Shown here one piece after another: positions 41,944-51,461 of a DNA stretch of 64,000 bases. The position numbers and the translations under genes are program-made. The notes under the pieces were generated by a model, which was given only the letters and a program-made list of their open reading frames with translations, was not told the origin of the DNA and made no database searches. How positions within the stretch are numbered: position 1 is the stretch's first letter; each line of letters begins with the position of its first letter. This DNA is from Leucobacter sp. Psy1. Lineage in GTDB: Bacteria; Actinomycetota; Actinomycetes; Actinomycetales; Microbacteriaceae. The stretch is taken from contig NZ_CP083692.1 in assembly GCF_020096995.1 (NCBI RefSeq), positions 1,922,001 through 1,986,000 on the forward strand. Reading direction: 5' to 3'.

Positions 41944-42968
41944 CGACGTTCCTCTCCGACGCGTTCCATGTCCGCGTCATCGGTATCCTCACGGTCTTCC
42001 GCGTCGACCTCGTCGGGTCCAGCGTGGGTGTCCCGCGCATCGCCGTGGTCGAGCACGTGGTAGTACTCCTCCGGGTCACTCGTCTCCGCAAGGACGCTGT
42101 CCTGCGGATTCGAGCGTCCTGGCAGGTAGACGGTGCGCTCCAGACCGGGGTGACGGTGGCGCTGCACGATGATCAGGATCACTCCGAGAAGAATCGCGAT
42201 CAGCGCAGTGAGCACGTTGGTGCGCAGGCCGAGCACGATGAGGCTCGGATCCACCCGCATCGACTCGATCACGCTGCGGCCGAGCCCGTACCAGATGAGG
42301 TACAGCCCGAAGAACTGGCCCCATCGCGGACGCCACGCCCGCTCGATGGCGAGCAGCACGACGATACCGAGCAGGTTCCAGACGATCTCGTAGAGGAAGG
42401 TCGGGTGGAACAGCGTCTCCGGAGGCAACCCGATCGGGAAGGCCGCGTTGTCCGGCTCGATCTGCAGCCCCCACGGGAGCGTCGTCGGGCCGCCGAAGAG
42501 CTCGTGGTTGAACCAGTTGCCGAGCCGGCCGAAGGCCTGGGCGAGCAGGAGGCCCGGTACCAGCGCATCGGCGAACGACCAGAAGCGGACACCGGTGATG
42601 CGCGACGCGATGAGCACGCCCAGCGCGCCTCCGAGCAGGGCGCCGAAGATCGCGATGCCGCCGTCCCAGATGTTCCAGATCGCGTTCGGCACGAACGGGT
42701 TCCACCACTCGCGGCCCTGACCGAAGTAGTCGCCCCAGTGCGACGCGACGTGGTAGAAACGCGCGCCGATGATGCCGAGCACCAGGGACCAGACGAGGAA
42801 GTCGAGGGTGACGCCCCGCTCCCCACCGCGCTGGGTCAGCCGTCGGTTGGTCCAGATTCCCGCAGCGATCACGCCGACGATGATGCAGATCGCGTAGACG
42901 GCGATCCTCACCGGTCCGATCTCGATGAACTGCAGATCGGGGCTCGGGATACTGAATGGCAGGATCAT
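41940..42968 (-). CDS. lgt: prolipoprotein diacylglyceryl transferase
   Basis: A 342-residue membrane enzyme that moves diacylglycerol from phosphatidylglycerol onto the lipobox Cys of prolipoproteins. About seven hydrophobic segments; the Lgt signature GRLGNWFNHELFGGPT, with the essential Arg, is intact, as is HPTFLYEIVWN. The C-terminus has about 60 extra polar, acidic residues (DPEEYYHVLDHGDARDTH onward), usual in actinobacteria. ATG 42968 has AGGAG; a longer frame would overlap the space behind trpA. 59 nt after trpA. Confidence 0.95.
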   Translation of the reverse strand: MILPFSIPSPDLQFIEIGPVRIAVYAICIIVGVIAAGIWTNRRLTQRGGERGVTLDFLVWSLVLGIIGARFYHVASHWGDYFGQGREWWNPFVPNAIWNIWDGGIAIFGALLGGALGVLIASRITGVRFWSFADALVPGLLLAQAFGRLGNWFNHELFGGPTTLPWGLQIEPDNAAFPIGLPPETLFHPTFLYEIVWNLLGIVVLLAIERAWRPRWGQFFGLYLIWYGLGRSVIESMRVDPSLIVLGLRTNVLTALIAILLGVILIIVQRHRHPGLERTVYLPGRSNPQDSVLAETSDPEEYYHVLDHGDARDTHAGPDEVDAEDREDTDDADMERVGEERR

Positions 42969-43027
42969 CCACTCCTCTTTCGCGACTCTGCGCCCAGAAC
43001 CGATCGGAACCGGGCGACGCACCTATC

Positions 43028-43822
43028 CTAGCGGGCAGTCCCCTGGGCGACGTCCGCGACGACCTCTGCCAGACGGTCGACTCCCCCGTCGCGCAGCGCC
43101 CGCACGAACGCGGTCCCGACGATCGCGCCGTCGGCGTACTCGAGGGCGGAGGCGACCTGCTCAGCCGTCGAGATACCGATACCGACGCAGCACAGATCGG
43201 CGCCGTGCTCGCGCAGGCGGGCCGTCAGCCGCGACGCGGCGGCGTCGAGCTCCGTGCGCTCGCCGGTGATCCCCATCGTCGAGACGGTGTAGACGAACCC
43301 CGTCGTCGCACGAGCAACCAGCTCAAGACGCTCATCGCTCGAGGTCGGTGCCGCGAGGAACACACGGTCGAGGCCGTGCTCACGACTGACGAGCAGCCAC
43401 TCATCGGCCGAGTCCGGCGTGATATCGGGGGTGATCAGGCCGGCGCCACCTGCGGCAGCCAGCTCGGACGCGAATCGTTCGACACCGTACTGCAGCACCG
43501 GGTTCCAGTAAGTCATGACCAGAACGGGCACGTCGACGGCTTCGCGGATGCGGCGGACCGCTTCGAAGACGTGGGAGACCCGGAAGCCTGCGGCCAGCGC
43601 CGTCTGAGTCGCCTCCTGGATCACGACGCCGTCCATGACCGGGTCCGAGTACGGCAGGCCGAGCTCGAGCACGTCGGCGCCGCTGCGCGCCATCGCGATC
43701 GCCGCCTCGACGCTCGTGTCGAGGTCTGGGAACCCGACGGGCAGGTACCCGACGAGGGCGCCCCGGCGTTCCTCCTGCGCGCGGCGGATCGCCGTCGCGA
43801 CCGATGACTGCGGTGCGCTCAT
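43028..43822 (-). CDS. trpA: tryptophan synthase alpha subunit
   Basis: A 264-residue TIM barrel that cleaves indole-3-glycerol phosphate. Catalytic Glu53 ([11 protein letters not shown]) and Asp64 (PVMDGVVIQ) correspond to Glu49 and Asp60 of the Salmonella enzyme. Overlaps the trpB stop by ATGA. Confidence 0.97.
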   Translation of the reverse strand: MSAPQSSVATAIRRAQEERRGALVGYLPVGFPDLDTSVEAAIAMARSGADVLELGLPYSDPVMDGVVIQEATQTALAAGFRVSHVFEAVRRIREAVDVPVLVMTYWNPVLQYGVERFASELAAAGGAGLITPDITPDSADEWLLVSREHGLDRVFLAAPTSSDERLELVARATTGFVYTVSTMGITGERTELDAAASRLTARLREHGADLCCVGIGISTAEQVASALEYADGAIVGTAFVRALRDGGVDRLAEVVADVAQGTAR

Positions 43823-45057
43823 CCTTCGATTCCCGTCTCGTCGTCGATCAGCTCGAAGTACTTCGCCGCCGTCGCCATGTCCTTGTCGCCGCGCCCTGAG
43901 AGGTTCACGAGGATCACGGCATCCTCCCCCAGCTGCTTGCCGAGTCGTAACGCTCCCGCCAGGGCATGCGCCGACTCGATCGCCGGGATGATGCCCTCGG
44001 TGCGCGCCAGCAGGCGGAGCGCCTGCATCGCCTCGTCATCGGTGACGGACTCGTACGTGGCACGGCCGATGTCGGAGAGCCACGCGTGCTCGGGGCCGAC
44101 ACCCGGGTAGTCGAGTCCCGCCGAGATGGAGTACGACTCCACCGTCTGCCCGTCCTCGTCCTGGAGCACGTACGTGCGCGTGCCGTGGAGCACTCCGGGC
44201 CTGCCTGCGCCGATCGTCGCACCGTGCTCTCCGGAGGCCAGTCCGTGCCCTCCGGGCTCGAACCCGTAGAGGGCGACCTCGGGGTCGTCCAGGAAGGCGT
44301 GGAAGATGCCGATCGCGTTGGATCCGCCTCCGACGCAGGCTGCGACCGCGTCGGGGAGCCGGCCGGTGAGCTCCAGCACCTGCTCGCGAGCCTCTTCGCC
44401 GATGATCTTGTGGAAGTCGCGCACCATCACCGGGAACGGGTGCGGCCCGTTGACGGTGCCGAGGAGATAGTGGGTGCTCTCGACGTTCGCGACCCAGTCG
44501 CGGAACGCCTCGTTGATCGCGTCCTTCAGCGTGCGCGAGCCCGTCTTCACCGGGATCACCTCTGCGCCGAGCAGACGCATTCGGGCGACGTTCAGTGCCT
44601 GCCGCTCGGTGTCGACCTCGCCCATGTAGACGGTGCAGTCCATGCCGAACAGCGCTGCCGCGGTGGCCGTGGCGACGCCGTGCTGGCCGGCACCCGTCTC
44701 CGCGATCAGCCGCGTCTTGCCCAGTCGCTTCACCAGGAGCGCCTGCCCGAGCACGTTGTTGATCTTGTGCGAACCCGTGTGGTTGAGATCCTCGCGCTTC
44801 AGGAGGATCCGCGCACCCCCGCCGTGCGCCGCGAATCGGGGCACCTCCGTGATGATGGAGGGGCGACCGGTGTAGGTGCGGTGCAGCTCGGCGAGCTCGG
44901 CGGCGAACTCCGGATCCTGCTGGGCGTCCTCATAGGCGCGCTGCACCTCGTCGAGCGCCGCGATGAGCGACTCCGGCATGTACCTGCCGCCGAACTCCCC
45001 GAAGAACGGGCCGGCCTCGGAGCGCAGCGGATGCGCCCCCGGTGTCTGGTCAGTCAT
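43819..45057 (-). CDS. trpB: tryptophan synthase beta subunit
   Basis: A 412-residue PLP enzyme that joins indole and serine. PLP lysine Lys98 in [11 protein letters not shown]; glycine-rich phosphate loop [13 protein letters not shown] lies about 7 nt before ATG 45057. The gap to trpC is 50 nt. Confidence 0.98.
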   Translation of the reverse strand: MTDQTPGAHPLRSEAGPFFGEFGGRYMPESLIAALDEVQRAYEDAQQDPEFAAELAELHRTYTGRPSIITEVPRFAAHGGGARILLKREDLNHTGSHKINNVLGQALLVKRLGKTRLIAETGAGQHGVATATAAALFGMDCTVYMGEVDTERQALNVARMRLLGAEVIPVKTGSRTLKDAINEAFRDWVANVESTHYLLGTVNGPHPFPVMVRDFHKIIGEEAREQVLELTGRLPDAVAACVGGGSNAIGIFHAFLDDPEVALYGFEPGGHGLASGEHGATIGAGRPGVLHGTRTYVLQDEDGQTVESYSISAGLDYPGVGPEHAWLSDIGRATYESVTDDEAMQALRLLARTEGIIPAIESAHALAGALRLGKQLGEDAVILVNLSGRGDKDMATAAKYFELIDDETGIEG

Positions 45058-45107
45058 GGTGCACCCTGTGCTTTCCGGTTCAGGAGGTCGGTGAGAGGTC
45101 TCTCGTC

Positions 45108-45878
45108 TCAGACGTTCAAGTACGACGAGAGGGTCGCGATGGGATCGCTCGTGACGAGCGCCTCGCCCACGAGCACGGCGTCGGCACCGGCTTCGCGATA
45201 GCGTTCGACGTCGGAGATGTCGAGCACGGCGGACTCCGCAACGCGGACCACGCCTGCGGGCATCTGGTCGGCGACGCGGCCGAACAGTTCCCGATCGAGT
45301 TCGAACGTGCGCAGGTCGCGCGCGTTGACGCCGATGAGCTGTGCGCCGAGGTCGACGGCCCGCGCGACCTCCTCTTCCGAGTGGGCTTCAACGAGCGGCG
45401 TCATGCCGAGTTCACGGATGAGCGCATGCAACTGCTCCAGGCGGTCCTGGGGCAGTGCGGCGACGATCAGCAGCACGAGGTCGGCTCCAGAGGCCCGCGC
45501 CTCGAAGACCTGGTACTCGTCGCCGATGAAGTCCTTGCGGAGGATCGGGATGCTGATGGCCTTGCGCACGGCTTCGAGATCGGCGAGCGACCCCTTGAAG
45601 CGGCGCTCCTCCGTCAGCACGCTCACCGCACTCGCTCCACCGGCCTCGTACTGCGCCGCGAGAGCCTGGGGCTCGGGGATGTCGGCGAGGTCGCCGCGGG
45701 ACGGGCTCGCGCGCTTCACCTCGGCGATGACCTTGATGTGGTCGGCCGGCGCGAGGAACTCCAGCGCGTCGAGAGCGGCCGGTCGCGCGAGGGCCGCTGC
45801 CTCGACATCGGCGAGCGACCGCAGCGCGCGGCGCTCCCGTGCGTCTTCCAGGGACCCTGCGAGTAGTTCGTCGAGCAC
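45108..45878 (-). CDS. trpC: indole-3-glycerol phosphate synthase
   Basis: A 256-residue TIM barrel. Signature [18 protein letters not shown] with the catalytic Lys, [14 protein letters not shown], and [12 protein letters not shown]. Not fused to trpF. GTG 45878 is 1 nt after the stop of the small membrane protein gene, so translation is coupled. Confidence 0.96.
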   Translation of the reverse strand: MLDELLAGSLEDARERRALRSLADVEAAALARPAALDALEFLAPADHIKVIAEVKRASPSRGDLADIPEPQALAAQYEAGGASAVSVLTEERRFKGSLADLEAVRKAISIPILRKDFIGDEYQVFEARASGADLVLLIVAALPQDRLEQLHALIRELGMTPLVEAHSEEEVARAVDLGAQLIGVNARDLRTFELDRELFGRVADQMPAGVVRVAESAVLDISDVERYREAGADAVLVGEALVTSDPIATLSSYLNV

Positions 45879-45879
45879 G

Positions 45880-46113
45880 TTAGTCGTGCGACTTCGGGGT
45901 GAACCGGGGCCCGTTCACGCCGAAACCGGCCTTGGCGAGAATCCACCCCAGCAGCAGACCGACGACGACGACGCCCGCGCAGACCCACACCATGGTGGCC
46001 ATGTGCAGGAAGAAGAAGACGGTGCCCGCTGCGATGCCGATCAACATCACGACGACGGCGGTCCAGGCGGCGGGTGAGTCGCCGTGGCCGGGATCTCCGT
46101 GCTCGTTACTCAT
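45880..46113 (-). CDS. small membrane protein of the trp cluster (DUF6704-like)
   Basis: 77 residues: a His/Gly-rich start (MSNEHGDPGHGDSPAAWTAV), two hydrophobic segments and a basic end. Proteins of this form are found between the Trp membrane protein and trpC in many Microbacteriaceae; DUF6704 is the name I recall. Function unknown. It has its own promoter and AGAGGAG. Confidence 0.7.
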   Translation of the reverse strand: MSNEHGDPGHGDSPAAWTAVVVMLIGIAAGTVFFFLHMATMVWVCAGVVVVGLLLGWILAKAGFGVNGPRFTPKSHD

Positions 46114-46146
46114 GAAACTCCTCTGAAAGCGATGCGTACGCCCTCC

Positions 46147-46152
46147 AGCCTA
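46147..46152 (-). promoter_or_regulatory. -10 box before the DUF6704-like gene and trpCBA
   Basis: TAGGCT with a leader of about 30 nt. It would allow trpCBA expression apart from trpE. Confidence 0.4.
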
Positions 46153-46191
46153 CCGGCTGTTTCGCGGGTTCGGCGACCGCCGACCGCGGTG

Positions 46192-46842
46192 TCATCGTTT
46201 CGGATCGCCCGCACCCGGGTCAGGTTCAGCCTCGCCGCCGGATTCGGCGGGGTCGTCGCTCGGGTCGTCGCCCTCGGAGATCGCATCCCAGTCCGAGATC
46301 CGATCGGTACGGCCGCCGGCGGCCGCCTTCGGGGCAGCGGACTCGTAGCGTCTGCCGCCGGTGGTCCACGACCGCCCGACAACGCAGACGATGACAGCGA
46401 TGATCGCGACGCAGATGCCGGCTCCCGCTGCGATGGCCGGCCACACCGACTGATGGGCCTCCACGACGATGCCGGTGTGATCGGAGGCGCCGAGCCCCGT
46501 CACCTCGCTGAGCGCCGCCCCCGCCGACGCCACCAGGTCGGCGGACGATCCGAAGACTCGCCCGATGCAGACCACCGCGATGCCTCCGCCGAGGAGCGCA
46601 GTGACGATCGCGAGGATCGGCCGCAGCACCTTCCCGGCGATCGACAGGGTGACGGCGGCGGCGATCAAGGCGATCGCGATCGGCATGAGCGCTGGGGTGG
46701 TTTGCTGCCCGGTCACCGCGACCTCCGTGACCGTTGCGGCGCCGGGGGCGAGGGCGAAGGTCGCCCAGACCTGGGTCGAGGCCACGAGGATCACCGCCGC
46801 CCCGGCGAGCAGGAGGAGGACGAGTGTGCGCTTACGCAGCAT
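46192..46842 (-). CDS. Trp biosynthesis-associated membrane protein
   Basis: A 216-residue protein with four hydrophobic segments: LVLLLLAGAAVILVAS, ALMPIAIALIAAAVTLSIAG, ILAIVTALLGGGIAVVCIG and PAIAAGAGICVAIIAVIVCVV, and a long acidic Asp/Glu/Pro tail. It matches the actinobacterial family encoded between trpE and trpC. The role is unknown; a part in tryptophan or precursor transport has been suggested only by context. ATG directly follows the trpE stop (TAGATG). Confidence 0.85.
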   Translation of the reverse strand: MLRKRTLVLLLLAGAAVILVASTQVWATFALAPGAATVTEVAVTGQQTTPALMPIAIALIAAAVTLSIAGKVLRPILAIVTALLGGGIAVVCIGRVFGSSADLVASAGAALSEVTGLGASDHTGIVVEAHQSVWPAIAAGAGICVAIIAVIVCVVGRSWTTGGRRYESAAPKAAAGGRTDRISDWDAISEGDDPSDDPAESGGEAEPDPGAGDPKR

Positions 46843-48408
46843 CTACGCCCCCTCTCCGGCGGTGAGACGCTGGAGCGAGTTCGCGATCGCGACGGCCCGG
46901 AGCGGAGCGGCGGCCTTGTTCCGGGATTCTTCCTCCTCGAGCCGGGGAACCGAGTCGGCCACGAGGCCGCCGCCTGCCTGCACCATCGCCACGCCGTCCT
47001 TGATGGTCGCGGTGCGGATCGCGATCGCGAGATCCGCGGCTCCCCCGAGGCCGAAGTAGCCGACGACGCCGCCGTACACTCCGCGTCGGACCGGCTCCAG
47101 CTCGTCGATGATGCGCAGAGCCCACGGCTTGGGCGCTCCCGAGAGCGTTCCGGCGGGGAACGTGGCGCGCAGGGCGTCGACCGCGTTCGCCCCCTCGGCC
47201 ATCCGCCCCTCGACGGTGGAGACGATGTGCATGATGTGGCTGAATCGCTCGATCCGCATGAACTCCGTGACCTCCACCGAGGCAGGCTCGCACACGCGAA
47301 GCATGTCGTTGCGTGCGAGATCGACGAGCATGAGGTGCTCGGCGCGCTCCTTCTCATCCGCCAGGAGGTCGCGCTCGAACTGCTGATCCTCCTCCACCGT
47401 CGCACCGCGGGGGCGCGATCCGGCGATCGGATGGGTCATCACGTGCCCGCTCTCCTGCACCGTGACCAGCGCCTCGGGGCTCGACCCGACCACCGCGAAT
47501 GGGCGCCCGTCGGCGTCTTCGAGGTGCAGCAGGTAGAGATACGGGCTCGGGTTCAGGTGGCGCAGCACGCGGTACACGTCGAGCGGATCGGCCGTGCACT
47601 CCTGGTCGAACCGCTGGGAGATGACGACCTGGAAGATGTCTCCGTCGACGATGTGCTCCTTCGCGCGCTCCACCTTGGCGAAGTACTCAGCCTCGGTCGT
47701 GAGCCGTCGCGGATCCGCCTGCGCCTGGCGGTCTAGCGTGCCGAGGGGCGATGCTGCGGGCGCGGCAAGTGCCGACTGGAGCGCATCGAGCCGCGTCTGG
47801 GCGTCCGTCCACGCCGATTCGGTGTCGGCCTCGGTCTCCCCGATGCCGGCATCGTTCAGCACGTTCGCGAGGAGGACGACGCTCCCCTCGCGGTGATCGA
47901 TGACGACGAGTTCGGAGACGAAGCTGAGTCCCTGCGTCGGCAGACCCGAGTCGCCCTTCGGCGGGTGCTCGAGCTGCTCGAACTGCCGGACGGTCTCCCA
48001 GCCGAGATACCCGACCAGACCGCTGGCGAGCGGCGGCAGCCCCGGCACCCCTGGGGACTGCCACCGCTCGACGACCGCTCGGAGGGCTTCGACGGGCTGC
48101 ATGCCAGAGACCCCGCCCGACAGCAGCCGATCCTCATCGATGCCGCCGTCAGGATCGCTCGTCCAGTGCGCCCGTCCGCCCCGCTCGCCGAGCACGCCGA
48201 ACGACCCGGCGCCGACGAAGCTGAAGCGCGTCCACACGCCCCCCTGCTCCGCCGACTCGAGCAGGAACGTGCCTGGACGGGACGCGGCGACCTTCCGGTA
48301 GATGCCGACGGGAGTGTCGGCATCGGCGAAGATCTCCCGGCAGACCGGGATCACGGCGTGGGTGGAGCGGGCCGCGGCGAACTGGGCGCGGGTCGTGGTG
48401 AGGGTCAC
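46843..48408 (-). CDS. trpE: anthranilate synthase component I
   Basis: A 521-residue enzyme that makes anthranilate from chorismate with ammonia from TrpG. Has the tryptophan feedback motif LLES (GTFLLESAEQGG) and the catalytic core HPIAGSRPRGATVEED, MLVDLARNDMLRVC and FPAGTLSGAPKPWALRI. No trpG or trpD is in the window. GTG 48408 has TAGGCT 6 nt upstream, so the mRNA is probably leaderless and cannot contain a leader-peptide attenuator. Confidence 0.96.
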   Translation of the reverse strand: MTLTTTRAQFAAARSTHAVIPVCREIFADADTPVGIYRKVAASRPGTFLLESAEQGGVWTRFSFVGAGSFGVLGERGGRAHWTSDPDGGIDEDRLLSGGVSGMQPVEALRAVVERWQSPGVPGLPPLASGLVGYLGWETVRQFEQLEHPPKGDSGLPTQGLSFVSELVVIDHREGSVVLLANVLNDAGIGETEADTESAWTDAQTRLDALQSALAAPAASPLGTLDRQAQADPRRLTTEAEYFAKVERAKEHIVDGDIFQVVISQRFDQECTADPLDVYRVLRHLNPSPYLYLLHLEDADGRPFAVVGSSPEALVTVQESGHVMTHPIAGSRPRGATVEEDQQFERDLLADEKERAEHLMLVDLARNDMLRVCEPASVEVTEFMRIERFSHIMHIVSTVEGRMAEGANAVDALRATFPAGTLSGAPKPWALRIIDELEPVRRGVYGGVVGYFGLGGAADLAIAIRTATIKDGVAMVQAGGGLVADSVPRLEEEESRNKAAAPLRAVAIANSLQRLTAGEGA

Positions 48409-48414
48409 CCGAAC

Positions 48415-48420
48415 AGCCTA
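48415..48420 (-). promoter_or_regulatory. -10 box of trpE (leaderless type)
   Basis: TAGGCT, 6 nt (GTTCGG), GTG, inside the 27-bp gap behind hisI. Confidence 0.5.
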
Positions 48421-48435
48421 CCGCGACGGCGTCGG

Positions 48436-48801
48436 TCACTCCGCAGCGTCGGGATCCCCCACCAGAGCGGCGATCTCGCGGCCGTCGAAGCACGTGCGCG
48501 TACCGGTGTGACAGGCCGCGCCCACCTGGATCACGCGCACCAGAAGCGTGTCGGCATCGCAGTCAGCCGCGACGCTGCGCACGTACTGTCGGTGCCCCGA
48601 GGTGTCGCCCTTCCGCCAGTACTCCTGCCGCGACCGCGACCAGTACGTCACGCGTCCCGTCGTGAGCGTACGGCGGACGGCCTCGCGGTCCATCCAGGCG
48701 AGCATGAGCACGTCGCCCGTCTCGTCGTCCTGCACCACCACGGGCAGCAGGCCGTCCGCGCCGAAGACGAGCGCATCGGGTACGGCGTCGCGCGGGGTCA
48801 T
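48436..48801 (-). CDS. hisI: phosphoribosyl-AMP cyclohydrolase
   Basis: 121 residues, the cyclohydrolase alone and not fused to HisE. Metal and catalytic motifs: [28 protein letters not shown] and [10 protein letters not shown] with [12 protein letters not shown] (zinc Cys). ATG 48801 overlaps the hisF stop (ATGA). Confidence 0.96.
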   Translation of the reverse strand: MTPRDAVPDALVFGADGLLPVVVQDDETGDVLMLAWMDREAVRRTLTTGRVTYWSRSRQEYWRKGDTSGHRQYVRSVAADCDADTLLVRVIQVGAACHTGTRTCFDGREIAALVGDPDAAE

Positions 48802-49577
48802 GCGTCCACCTCGGGCATGCGCACGGTGTGACCCGCATCCGCGAGCGCTCGCTTGACCTCGTCAATCGTGAAGGTGCCATCGTGGAAGACGGAGGCAGCG
48901 AGCACGGCATCGGCGCCCGCCTCGATGGCCGGGGCGAAGTGCCCGAGCTCACCCGCACCGCCCGAGGCGATCACGGGCACCGTCGACAACTCACGGACGG
49001 CACGCGTCAGCTCAAGGTCGAACCCGGCGAGCGTGCCGTCGGCGTCCATCGAGTTCACGAGCAGCTCACCGACGCCGCGCTCGACCGCTTCGCGGCACCA
49101 GGCGAGCGCATCGAGATCGGTCTCGCGCTTGCCGCCGTGCGTCGTGACGACGAACCCGCTGGGCATGCGATCGCTGCGACGGACGTCGAGTGACAGCACG
49201 AGCACCTGCTCGCCGAACCGGTCGGCGATCTCATCGATGACCGCCGGACGGGCGATCGCGGCGCTGTTCACGCCGACCTTGTCGGCACCGACCTCGAGCA
49301 GCCGGGCGACGTCGTCGGCGCTCCGCACACCACCTCCGACGGTGAGGGGGATGAATACCTGCTCGGCCGTGCGACGCACCACGTCGTGGGTCGTGCTGCG
49401 ATCGTCGACCGTCGCGGTCACGTCGAGAAAGGTGAGTTCGTCGGCTCCCTGCTCGGCGTAGCGCGCGGCGAGCTCCACGGGGTCCCCCGCGTCGCGGAGG
49501 TTCAGAAAATTGACGCCCTTGACCACGCGACCCGCGGCGACATCGAGACAGGGGATGACGCGAACGCTGACGCTCAT
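48798..49577 (-). CDS. hisF: imidazole glycerol phosphate synthase cyclase subunit
   Basis: A 259-residue half-barrel-duplicated TIM barrel. First catalytic Asp12 in [16 protein letters not shown] and the second in [14 protein letters not shown] 49577 is fixed by a perfect AGGAGG 6-7 nt upstream; an upstream open frame is rejected. hisH is not in the window. Confidence 0.97.
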   Translation of the reverse strand: MSVSVRVIPCLDVAAGRVVKGVNFLNLRDAGDPVELAARYAEQGADELTFLDVTATVDDRSTTHDVVRRTAEQVFIPLTVGGGVRSADDVARLLEVGADKVGVNSAAIARPAVIDEIADRFGEQVLVLSLDVRRSDRMPSGFVVTTHGGKRETDLDALAWCREAVERGVGELLVNSMDADGTLAGFDLELTRAVRELSTVPVIASGGAGELGHFAPAIEAGADAVLAASVFHDGTFTIDEVKRALADAGHTVRMPEVDA

Positions 49578-49590
49578 GATGCCCTCCTGA

Positions 49591-50433
49591 TCAGAGTCGC
49601 GCGGCGTGGATCGCCGTGACGAGGATGGCGCGCGCACCGAGCTCGTACAGGCGGTCCATCACGTCGTTCGCCGCGTCCGCCGGAATCATGACGCGAACTG
49701 CCACCCAGGACTCGTCCTTCAGCGGAGAGACGGTGGGCGACTCGACGCCGCCTGCCACCTCGGCTGCGGCCTCCAGCTGATCGGCCGGAAGATCGTACTC
49801 GACCATCACGAACTTGCGGGCGACGAGCACGCCCCGCAGCCGGCGGAGCAACCGGTCGATGCCCGGGTGCCGCTGCTCCCCCGAGATGAGGACTGCCGTC
49901 GACTCGAGGATCACGGGACCGAAGATCTCGAGGCCGGCGGCGCGGAGCGTCGCACCCGTCGAGACCACGTCGGCGACCGCATCGGCGACACCGAGCCGAA
50001 CAGACGATTCGACGGCGCCATCGAGCTTGACGAGCTCGGCGGTGACGCCTCGCGTCTGCAGGAAGTCGTCGACGAGACGGGGGTAGCTCGTCGCCACGCG
50101 CCGGCCCGCGAGCTGCGCGATCTCCGAGATCTCGCCCCCGGCAGGAGCGGCGAAGCGGAACGTCGAGTCACCGAAGTCGAGGTGGTCGATCTCCTGGGCC
50201 GAAGATCCCGAATCGAGCAGCAGATCACGGCCCGTGATCCCGACATCGAGCGCGCCGGAACCGACGTACGTGGCGATGTCACGGGGGCGGAGGTAGAAGA
50301 ACTCGACGCCGTTCCTGGCATCGGTGTGAACGAGCTGGCGACTGTCTCGTCTGCCGGAGTACCCGGCCTCGGCGAGCATCTGAGAGGCGACCTCGGAGAG
50401 GGAGCCCTTGTTCGGAACCGCGATGCGGAGCAT
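49591..50433 (-). CDS. hisG: ATP phosphoribosyltransferase (long form)
   Basis: 280 residues: catalytic domain with [14 protein letters not shown] and [13 protein letters not shown], plus the C-terminal ACT-like regulatory domain ([18 protein letters not shown]). The long form is feedback-inhibited by histidine and does not need HisZ. ATG 50433 with AAGGA. Confidence 0.96.
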   Translation of the reverse strand: MLRIAVPNKGSLSEVASQMLAEAGYSGRRDSRQLVHTDARNGVEFFYLRPRDIATYVGSGALDVGITGRDLLLDSGSSAQEIDHLDFGDSTFRFAAPAGGEISEIAQLAGRRVATSYPRLVDDFLQTRGVTAELVKLDGAVESSVRLGVADAVADVVSTGATLRAAGLEIFGPVILESTAVLISGEQRHPGIDRLLRRLRGVLVARKFVMVEYDLPADQLEAAAEVAGGVESPTVSPLKDESWVAVRVMIPADAANDVMDRLYELGARAILVTAIHAARL

Positions 50434-50473
50434 GGATGGTCCTTCGTGTTGGTGCGAGTGGGAGGGAGGCGGG

Positions 50474-50737
50474 TTACAGGTGCCGATACACGTCGGCGAG
50501 GGACATACCCTTCGCGAGCATCAGCACCTGCAGATGGTAGAGCAGCTGACTGATCTCCTCGGCGCACGCCTCATCCGACTCGTACTCGGCGGCCATCCAG
50601 ACCTCGGCGGCCTCTTCCACGACCTTCTTGCCGATCGCGTGCACGCCAGCGTCGAGCTGGGCGACCGTTCCGCTGCCCTCGGGGCGCGTCGCAGCCTTCT
50701 CGGCGAGTTCGGCAAAGAGGTCTTCGAAGGTTTTCAC
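50474..50737 (-). CDS. hisE: phosphoribosyl-ATP pyrophosphatase
   Basis: 87 residues, MazG-like all-helical enzyme: [19 protein letters not shown] is the metal-binding segment, [20 protein letters not shown] the end. Two GTG codons lie in tandem; the second (50737) is preferred because TACGCT ends 6 nt before it and homologues start with (V/M)KTFEDLF. First gene of hisEGFI. Confidence 0.95.
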   Translation of the reverse strand: MKTFEDLFAELAEKAATRPEGSGTVAQLDAGVHAIGKKVVEEAAEVWMAAEYESDEACAEEISQLLYHLQVLMLAKGMSLADVYRHL

Positions 50738-50743
50738 CACACC

Positions 50744-50749
50744 AGCGTA
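50744..50749 (-). promoter_or_regulatory. -10 box of hisE (leaderless type)
   Basis: TACGCT, 6 nt (GGTGTG), GTG. Confidence 0.45.
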
Positions 50750-50786
50750 CCGTGCCCGGGCACACCGGGATGCCGCTCAGAGCGAA

Positions 50787-51449
50787 TCAGTGCGAGTGAT
50801 CGCGCGCGGCCGCGCGGAGTTCGGCGATGCGGTCCTCGGGAACGCCCCCGTACACGGCGGATCCTGCGACGAAGGTGTCAGCCCCTGCCTCTGCCGCGAT
50901 GCCGATCGTCTGCACTGAGACGCCCCCGTCCACCTGCAGCCACACGTCGAGTCCGAGGCGCTCCCGAGCCTCGCGCAGCGCACGCAGCTTCGGCATGGTC
51001 TCCGGCATGAACGACTGCCCGCCGAAGCCCGGTTCGACCGTCATGACGAGCACCTGGTCGAACTCGTGCAGCAGCTCCAGATACGGTGCGACGTCGGTGC
51101 CGGGCTTGAGCGCGATGCCCGCGCGCGCTCCGATGTCGCGCAGGCGCCGCGCGAGCTCGACCGGATGCTCCGCCGCTTCGGCGTGGAACGTCACCGAGTA
51201 CGCGCCGAGCTCGGCATAGGCCGGAGCGTGCGCATCGGCGTCGGTGATCATCAGATGCACATCGAGCGGGATCGGCGATACCTGCTGGATCCGCTCCACG
51301 ACGGGCGGCCCGATCGTGAGGTTCGGGACGAAGTGATTGTCCATTACGTCGACGTGCACGAGGTCAGCCGTGGCGATGCGCGCGAGCTCGGACTCGAGAT
51401 TCACGAAATCGGCGGAGAGGATGCTCGGGTTGATGCGCGGTGCGGTCAC
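50787..51449 (-). CDS. rpe: ribulose-phosphate 3-epimerase
   Basis: A 220-residue TIM barrel of the pentose phosphate pathway. [31 protein letters not shown] and [13 protein letters not shown] are the family blocks; the metal ligands (His, Asp, His, Asp) are present. GTG 51449 has TAGACT 6 nt upstream (leaderless type); the box overlaps the end of the upstream MFS gene. Confidence 0.97.
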   Translation of the reverse strand: MTAPRINPSILSADFVNLESELARIATADLVHVDVMDNHFVPNLTIGPPVVERIQQVSPIPLDVHLMITDADAHAPAYAELGAYSVTFHAEAAEHPVELARRLRDIGARAGIALKPGTDVAPYLELLHEFDQVLVMTVEPGFGGQSFMPETMPKLRALREARERLGLDVWLQVDGGVSVQTIGIAAEAGADTFVAGSAVYGGVPEDRIAELRAAARDHSH

Positions 51450-51455
51450 CCCTGC

Positions 51456-51461
51456 AGTCTA
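51456..51461 (-). promoter_or_regulatory. -10 box of rpe, shared with the MFS stop codon
   Basis: TAGACT, 6 nt (GCAGGG), GTG. The first three bases are the TAG stop of the MFS gene. Confidence 0.5.

Noticed and set aside
40360-42063. 567-codon open frame on the plus strand
   Set aside because: Antisense to pyk; composition of a shadow frame.
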